Positions 58,677 to 64,000 of a stretch of DNA of 64,000 nucleotides are shown here, piece by piece; positions within the stretch are counted from its first letter, which is position 1, and every line of letters starts with the position of its first letter. Both the position numbers and the translations under genes were made by a program. Source of the DNA: Kappaphycus alvarezii. Lineage: Eukaryota; Rhodophyta; Florideophyceae; Gigartinales; Solieriaceae. The notes beneath the pieces are model-generated. The model was not told the DNA's origin, did no database searches, and saw only the letters and a list, made by a program, of their open reading frames with translations. The stretch lies in NCBI GenBank assembly GCA_002205965.3, contig NADL03000504.1, forward strand, positions 1-64,000, in the 5' to 3' direction.

Positions 58677-59574
58677 ATGGCGCGCAACGAGGAGAAAGCA
58701 CAATCCATGCTGAGCCGCTATCTTCAAACGCAAACCTCAACGCGTTCAAGAAACCAACGTCGTCCTCACCTAGCTACTCTCTGCGACGACCTAGACGAAG
58801 CGCTAAAATGGCGACTGCAGGTTCTATCCGACATCCGTCGCAAAATCTCCGAAATCCAAGACGCGAATCTCGACGCCACTCAAACGCGCGACCTAAACGA
58901 CCTGATCAACAAGCTCCTACGCGAGCGCAAACATTGGGACCGTCGCATTGTAGCACTTGGCGGCCCCAACTTTCTCAACTCGTACAAAAAGCACGGGTCA
59001 GCCAACGAGGAGAAGGTGTTTGAACATAACGGGTACATGTATTTCGGTGCGGCCAAGGATTTACCAGGTGTCAGGACCTGATGCGACGGAAGCGAGGGAT
59101 GCGACGGGAGCAGCAGGAGATGGCAAGTGAGGAGTGCAACGCGAGTATTCAGAAAGGTTGGATGTTGCGTACTTTGGGTATCTTGACGAGCAGGATTGCA
59201 CGTTGGCAAATGCGGAGGAACAGGCGGAGGAGAGATGGCGGGCGAAGATGGTGGAGAATTGGGAGAGGGAACATCCGGAGCGGACGGCGGATGAGGAGTG
59301 GAATGAGGGGTATTTGGATTTTGTGGGTAGGAAGCCGAGCAGGGAGGCTGGAGGTGAGGACGTGGAGGCGATTGTGCTGGAGAGGAGGAAGGTGGAGGCG
59401 ATTGAAATGCTGGAGAGTGGGGTGAGAGACTCGGGGCAGCGGGGGGGGAGGGGTGATGTTGTGGGTTTTGGATGTGTTGGGGGGTGTTTTGAAGCGCCTG
59501 ATGACGGGGCGACGGAGCAATGGTTTGCGGTGAGAGGAGGTTGGATGGAAAGGGATGGTGTGGATGGGACGTGA
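58677..59574 (+). CDS. ISY1: Pre-mRNA-splicing factor ISY1
   Basis: ISY1 is a component of the Prp19/NTC-related part of the spliceosome and supports the catalytic steps. The start ATG at 58677 gives MARNEEKAQSMLSRYLQTQT, the nearly invariant ISY1 N-terminus. Further family blocks are RRPHLATLCDDLDEALKWR, DLNDLINKLLRERKHWDRRI, ALGGPNFL, GYMYFGAAKDLPGVR and, after the break, LDVAYFGYLDEQD and VLERRKVEAIEMLES. About 299 codons compares with 285 in human. Two apparent one-base losses, near 59077 (after PGVR) and near 59133, split the frame. Because spacing between PGVR and YFGYLDE matches the family, missing bases are likelier than an intron. The far C-terminus is Gly-rich and poorly conserved. 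Confidence 0.93.
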
Positions 59575-59939
59575 GGTGGAAGGGGGGTGGACTGAGGGCA
59601 ATGCATATGGATGTGCGAGGGGTGTTTGCGGGTTGGCGGATGCCGGTTGCTGGTCGGTCGCTACGGACCGGTCTACATGTGCAAAGGATTCGTGCAGGGT
59701 TGCGGGCGAGAGAACAGAAACAAGTAGTTGGGCGGGTATGAATGCAACTAGCAGGTGATATGAACTAGATCGCTGCTCAGCAGAGAGAGAGAGAGAGAGG
59801 AGGGGAAACAATGTACAACAACAAAAAAAAAGGACAGCATCACACACACAACAACGCTTCTGATTGACATTACCCTGAGCGTGAGCAGACTGCAACTTGA
59901 GAGATAGATACACACGTCGACGTGCAAGTGACAAGACCA
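59575..59939. other. Spacer with AG microsatellite
   Basis: An (AG)n run lies at about 59781-59800, followed by an A-rich tract near 59824. This is the convergent 3' space between ISY1 and the clamp-domain gene. No further gene is seen. Confidence 0.6.
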
Positions 59940-60349
59940 CTAGACATACCCAATAACCACAAACCACGTCTCCAAGTCAATCCCCCGTTCACGAACATCC
60001 TGCAACACAGAAATGAGCTCCCCCAACGGCACCCGTCTTGGCAACGGTTGATTACTCGGCGTAATAAGCGCATCGAACAAGCAATCCCTATCATACTCTT
60101 CAAACGGCTGTGCCCGAGTCACCGATGTCGAATTCCTCCTGCTGAATTATTCCCACGTGACGAAGTCCACGCCAGCCGATCGGCATTCCACTTCTGCAGG
60201 CCGTGATTAATGAATGGTGTCTGCGTGTGTGAAGAAGAGTCATCCTGGGATGCGGCGTAGGTTGGTGGTGGTGGTGGCGATGATGGCGGTGGGTGTGTGG
60301 AAAGATGTGGCTTTGAACGTGAACGCGCCTTGCGGCCTAGGGCGTTCAT
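59940..60349 (-). CDS. Gag1-like clamp domain (DUF4050) protein
   Basis: The clearest block is FINHGLQKWNADRLAW near 60190-60215, matching the F-V-N-H-G-L-x-x-W-N-x-x-R-x-x-W signature that opens the Gag1-like clamp (DUF4050) domain of plant and fungal proteins. After an apparent one-base loss near 60125, FEEYDRDCLFDALI and LPRRVPLGELISVLQDVRER fit the later Y-E-x-L-L and P-L-x-E-M-V-x-x-L-V-D block. The chosen start MNALGRKARSRSKPHL at 60349 follows an in-frame upstream stretch open to 60607, so the start is uncertain. In fission yeast Gag1 relates to ubiquitin-ligase control of transporters; the algal role is unknown. It is convergent with ISY1. Confidence 0.6.
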
Positions 60350-60607
60350 GACCTTTTTGTACACTATTTTGGAGGGTTGGGAGGGGGAGGCACGCGAGCG
60401 GCGTATGGGAAGAGATGTTGGCGGCGATGGTTGGTGGATGGGGTGGAGCGTTGGATGCCGATGGCTGATGCAGATTACGTTGGTTGCGGCGGTTGAAGCT
60501 GCACAGCAGCTGCACGTTCGGTTATCAAATCTGCGGAGAGGTTGGCCTCGCACTGTGCAACACGCATCTATCCACACGATAATTAATCTGGTGATAATAT
60601 TCAACAA

Positions 60608-60988
60608 AATGCATTTTGTACAGGATTGCGCAGTACGGTATGTTGTTCACACTACAGTGAACATACTCATTACTGAGAGTTTATTCACTCCCTCCGTTTA
60701 CAGCTCTCTTTCCAGCACCTACTAACGATCGTCGCAATCATCGCGCCGACTTTGCGCCCTTCCGCCACTCCTTTCCCGACCATCCACATTGTAAATTCTG
60801 CCCGCCTCAGACTGGCCTCGACGAAAATATTTTACCAGCTGCAGGCTTTGCGTACACTCGCTTACAATACTTGCTCCATCCCTCGCTACTACAGCTACGC
60901 CCAACGCCCAACGCCCAACCCTCTCCTCCATTCCCTGTCATCCATCCAACACCTTTCCCCATTCCAATCATACCCCATCATATCAGTC
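60608..60988. other. Spacer downstream of Rab7
   Basis: No gene recognised. It contains presumptive 3' sequences of Rab7 (minus strand) and upstream DNA of the clamp-domain gene. The two genes point the same way. Confidence 0.5.
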
Positions 60989-62040
60989 CTAGCATGCGCA
61001 TTGCTCTTCCGCAGGCTTTCTGTTAATCTCAACAGTGTCTCTCGGTATGCTGCTCGCAGTAATCCCGCACATCACAACACGTTGCAAACAACCGTAAACA
61101 TACTCCCCATTCCTCTGTTAGCAAATTCACCCTCCCCCAATTCCTCCCCAACATTCGCAAACCATACATGAAAAACTGTAAAACTCAAAGCCTTGATACG
61201 TACAATCGTCATCCTGTTCCCCTCTCCGCAACGCAGACCTCGCCACCGCATCAAACGCCGCCTCTACATTGATATCATCCATGCGCTAGTCTCAAACAGC
61301 GGGATAGGATTACTGCCCTTCGACGCGCACCATTCCTGCGCCTTTTTCGTCGACACCTACTCTCCCAATCCCATCACACCCAAAAACGTACACAAACCAA
61401 CAAAAAGCACGCCCCACCACAATCACCGCCACAATCACAACACAGTCAGCATTCGTCCTCATCCTGCACACAAACCCAACCCTCAACCCAATCCACACAT
61501 TCAACGTACCGCCCTCGCACGATCAATAACATCCACCTTATTCCCCATCACCACAAACGGAAAAGAGTCTGGATCACGCGGTGCCGCCGATATCAGAAAC
61601 TCATCCCTCCACGAATCCAACGCATCAAACGACCTCGCGTCCGTCATGTCATACACAAGTACACACGCATCCGCCCCTCGATAAAATGCAGAACCCAAAC
61701 TTTGGTACCGTTCCTGCCCCGCCGTGTCCCAAATCTGCAAATTCACAGGCTTGTCATCAATGATCACGTCCTTGGGGAAAAAGTCCGCCCCGATCGTCGC
61801 CTTGTACTGTTGACTGAACCGACGCTCCACATATCGTTCCATCAGCGATGTTTTCCCAACACTGAAATTCAACACATGGTAGCCATAGGGATGCGACGCG
61901 TTTGCTGGGTTAGTATGCGTGGGCATTTGCCTTGCTACTTTTGGATGCATGTCCATTCTCTACCGTGCCGCCATTGTGGTTACGTACCCGCTCTCGCCGA
62001 GGATAACAATCTTAAGCATCCGCGGTCGCGAAGTCCTCAT
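60989..62040 (-). CDS. RAB7: Rab7-type small GTPase, four exons
   Basis: A late endosome and vacuole/lysosome trafficking GTPase. Exon 1 (61988-62040) gives [18 protein letters not shown]. Exon 2 (61510-61861) begins [11 protein letters not shown] and holds [10 protein letters not shown] (switch I), [11 protein letters not shown] (switch II), [20 protein letters not shown] (a Rab7 hallmark) and the NKVD base-binding motif. Exon 3 (61204-61356) gives [25 protein letters not shown], then [19 protein letters not shown]. The last exon ends [19 protein letters not shown] with stop at 60989-60991, a C-x-C double geranylgeranylation tail. Introns 1 and 2 are 126 and 153 bp; all three inferred donors read GTACGT. 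The acceptor of the last exon is unresolved. One base appears missing just after FETSA. The start at 62040 matches the usual eight or so residues before L-K-I-V-I-L-G. Confidence 0.92.
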
Positions 62041-63109
62041 GCTGTAAGCTGGCAAAGACAGCTGATGGGCTGCTACTTTGGAGGCTGCCTTGGTTGACCT
62101 TGCGTCCTTGCGTTGTGTCGTGGTGCGTGGTTTGGTCTACGCAATTGTTGATGGGTAGGTTGTGTGTAGTTTTCAAACGAATTGCAAAAGACTTGGGGGG
62201 GTTGCTCTTGTTTCCAGATCGCTGCAAAGTCACGAAGAAAGTAGGATACGAAAACTTGTCAAGCTTGCTGCGATAGAATCAAGTCATTGTGTGACAGACT
62301 CGTCGATTTCGGAAAATGAGTCACGAGGCTGTAGTCCGCTGGCAGTGTTGTGTCGAAATTACAGGAAAAAAGACGAAACCAATGGGGCTGCAAGTAGGGA
62401 CCAGGGACAGATGCAAAAAGTCCGGGAAGGGAGGCCAAGTACCGTACCGTATGAGAAGCTGGAATGACTTTTTGAGTTGCTGTCGGCCCTGCACGAAATG
62501 CCACCACGTTGATGAGAAACCAGGCGAAAAAAAAATGGCAGGCAAATTGTGTGTTGCGTACAAATCTACACTAGTCCAGGTGACCGATGCCCCACGGAAA
62601 GATTAAAATTCCAGGCACTTTGCACTAGTTGGTCACTGCTCCGCTCGCCACCGTTCGCTAGCGTTGTTCGCCTTAACGGGTACTTTTGTCAGACACGTCT
62701 GGTGTGCCTTTCCACTTTCTCGCACATTTTTTGCTTTCTGCAAAACTGCTGGAATTTGTGCGCCCATTGGCCCAGGCCAATTCGCTGCATCCTCTCACAA
62801 CACTCTCCAGCGCTAGCCTTTATGACTTGGCATGATCCAAAGTTTCATCACCATGGTGATCACTGAGCAGTTTGCGCCGCTCCCAAGTTCGATAATCGTT
62901 CAACAATACAACAGCGTGCATTCGCGCAATCGTCATCGCAATGCTCGGCAGAATCCCCTCTCTCACTGACATGCAATTGTCAAGTAATCGCACGCGCTCA
63001 TTTCATTGGTTTTTCAATGCGCATTGTAGAGCCTTGCTGCTAATCTGTCGCCTTTATGAAACTACTGTACACGAAAGCGCTTCATCTCTGCACGCAAATC
63101 TTCTCTCGC
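62041..63109. other. Spacer between Rab7 and Mo25
   Basis: This should hold the Rab7 promoter and 5' UTR (minus strand) and the Mo25 3' end. Several unrelated short frames exist on both strands, with none recognised. Confidence 0.5.
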
Positions 63110-64000
63110 CTATCCCGTGTTTGACTCGTCAGCGGCTTCCACCTCGGGTAGCTTGCGTATCTCCTCGAGAACCAGCCCTCGGTCCTCCTGAAATTGCTCA
63201 TCTTCACGATCCGATAAAAAGTCGGTTAGATAAACGAGCATTTTCTCCTTGTTCCGTACCAGGATGTGCTCAACTTCTGGTGTCTTATTCGGGTTGGCTA
63301 CAAAGATCTTAAAGACATGAAAGGCCTCAAATTGGATGTTCCGTCGATTGTCCAGGAGTAAATTCATGATGAGCCTCAAATTGGCAGGCGAAGAGATGTA
63401 GTGAGTCATAATTCTAAAGTTTGTGCGTTCTAGGAGCATCTCGCCGAGTAACTTGAGAGACTGACGTCGCGTGACATAATTCGGGCTACGCAACAGGCCA
63501 TTGTAACTATTCACAAAGCGATCCATGTTGTCCTCGATAAATTTGGCGCTAATGTTAACATGCTTTGTCAAGGCGTCCTTAAAAGTGGCAAATGCGTCGC
63601 TGGCGACATCAAAGTCATTGACCTCAACCAAGCGGAAAAACCGCCAAAACAAGCTGGATTCCAGAAGCAATTTGGCTAGGGCTCATGTCGAATGCACTCG
63701 CGCAGAATAGAACCGCAGTTCAGGCAATGTCACCATTCGCATAGCCGTCGACGAGGTGGTGAGTACTTGGCCGTGACTTTCTGCAACCTTGTTTGCTGCA
63801 CACATTCCACCCGGCTCATCCGGTTCTCTGCGCAACAAGTTGTTAAAGATTTGGACGGCGTCTTTGCGTGTCTCAAACTCCATAAAGGAAAGGTTGCTGA
63901 CGATGAGTTGGAGCAAGTCACCTTGGCAGGAAAGGCGAGTGAGTTGTTGGACGTCTTGTGGTTTGACTTCAATATCATTGCTCGAATCGCCGTAAAGCAT
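63110..64000 (-). CDS. Mo25/CAB39 family scaffold, 3' part (cut by window edge)
   Basis: Mo25 is an armadillo/HEAT-like scaffold that binds the pseudokinase STRAD and activates LKB1 or GCK-type kinases. The window enters the gene internally at MLYGDSSNDIEVKPQDVQQL. Family blocks follow: FETRKDAVQIFNNLLRRE, NCGSILRECIRHEP, FDVASDAFATFKDALTKH, NYVTRRQSLKLLGEMLLER, NIQFEAFHVFKIFVANPNKT and EDEQFQEDRGLVLEEIRKLP. The stop is at 63110. Only the first 60 or so residues of a typical protein of about 340 are missing beyond the edge. Three apparent one-base losses, between 63675 and 63765, each lie in or beside a run of C on the coding strand. No intron is needed inside the window. Confidence 0.93.

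Noticed and set aside
59066-59156. Intron in ISY1 between PGVR and YFGYLDE
   Set aside because: The distance between the two conserved blocks equals that in the family, so missing single bases explain the break better than splicing.
59149-59967. 272-codon minus-strand frame
   Set aside because: Antisense to the ISY1 3' half and low complexity (Pro, Ser, His, Leu); it is a shadow of GC-biased coding on the other strand.
1-64000. Polinton, giant-virus or other capsid-bearing DNA virus insertion
   Set aside because: No major capsid, packaging ATPase, protein-primed polymerase or similar hallmark was read on either strand.

Overview
The window reads as nuclear DNA of a photosynthetic eukaryote, most likely a red alga. 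The pointer is a nuclear gene at 56.7-57.4 kb that begins with a plastid-transit-like leader and ends in a phycobiliprotein-like domain, lying next to a plastid-type peptide deformylase. A cryptophyte or glaucophyte cannot be excluded. Introns are short and sparse; the three inferred in the Rab7 gene all begin GTACGT.

Layout. From 0 to about 55 kb the window is almost entirely mobile DNA. It holds a PIF/Harbinger-like transposase relic (0.2-1.1 kb). A broken Ty1/copia element with paired LTRs (3.4-10.9 kb) is interrupted by a hAT-like non-autonomous element (5.1-6.8 kb). A young, nearly whole Ty3/gypsy chromovirus with about 99% identical LTRs (12.0-18.6 kb) sits in a fold-back repeat. An old copia element on the minus strand (23.2-28.0 kb) lies in AT-rich DNA. 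Three further Harbinger-like pairs follow (29.6-31.7, 38.7-41.3 and 52.7-55.0 kb), each with a DDE transposase convergent with a second, usually Myb/SANT-like, ORF. There is a Tc1/mariner relic (44.9-45.8 kb) and an old copia element (46.4-51.3 kb). Stretches between 20 and 44 kb are visibly AT-rich and contain no recognisable host gene.

The last 8 kb is a compact, GC-richer host-gene block: a phycobiliprotein-like protein (+), peptide deformylase (-), splicing factor ISY1 (+), a Gag1-like clamp (DUF4050) protein (-), Rab7 GTPase (-) and the 3' part of Mo25/CAB39 (-, cut by the window edge). The phycobiliprotein-like gene and the deformylase are tail to tail, and the deformylase and ISY1 are head to head across about 290 bp. 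The two plastid-related proteins may share a compartment; the other four are general housekeeping genes and show no shared pathway.

Caution: all six host genes are interrupted by apparent one-base losses, about eleven in total, mostly explainable as a homopolymer called one base short. This looks like uncorrected sequencing error rather than six pseudogenes, so exact ends and frames should be treated as provisional.
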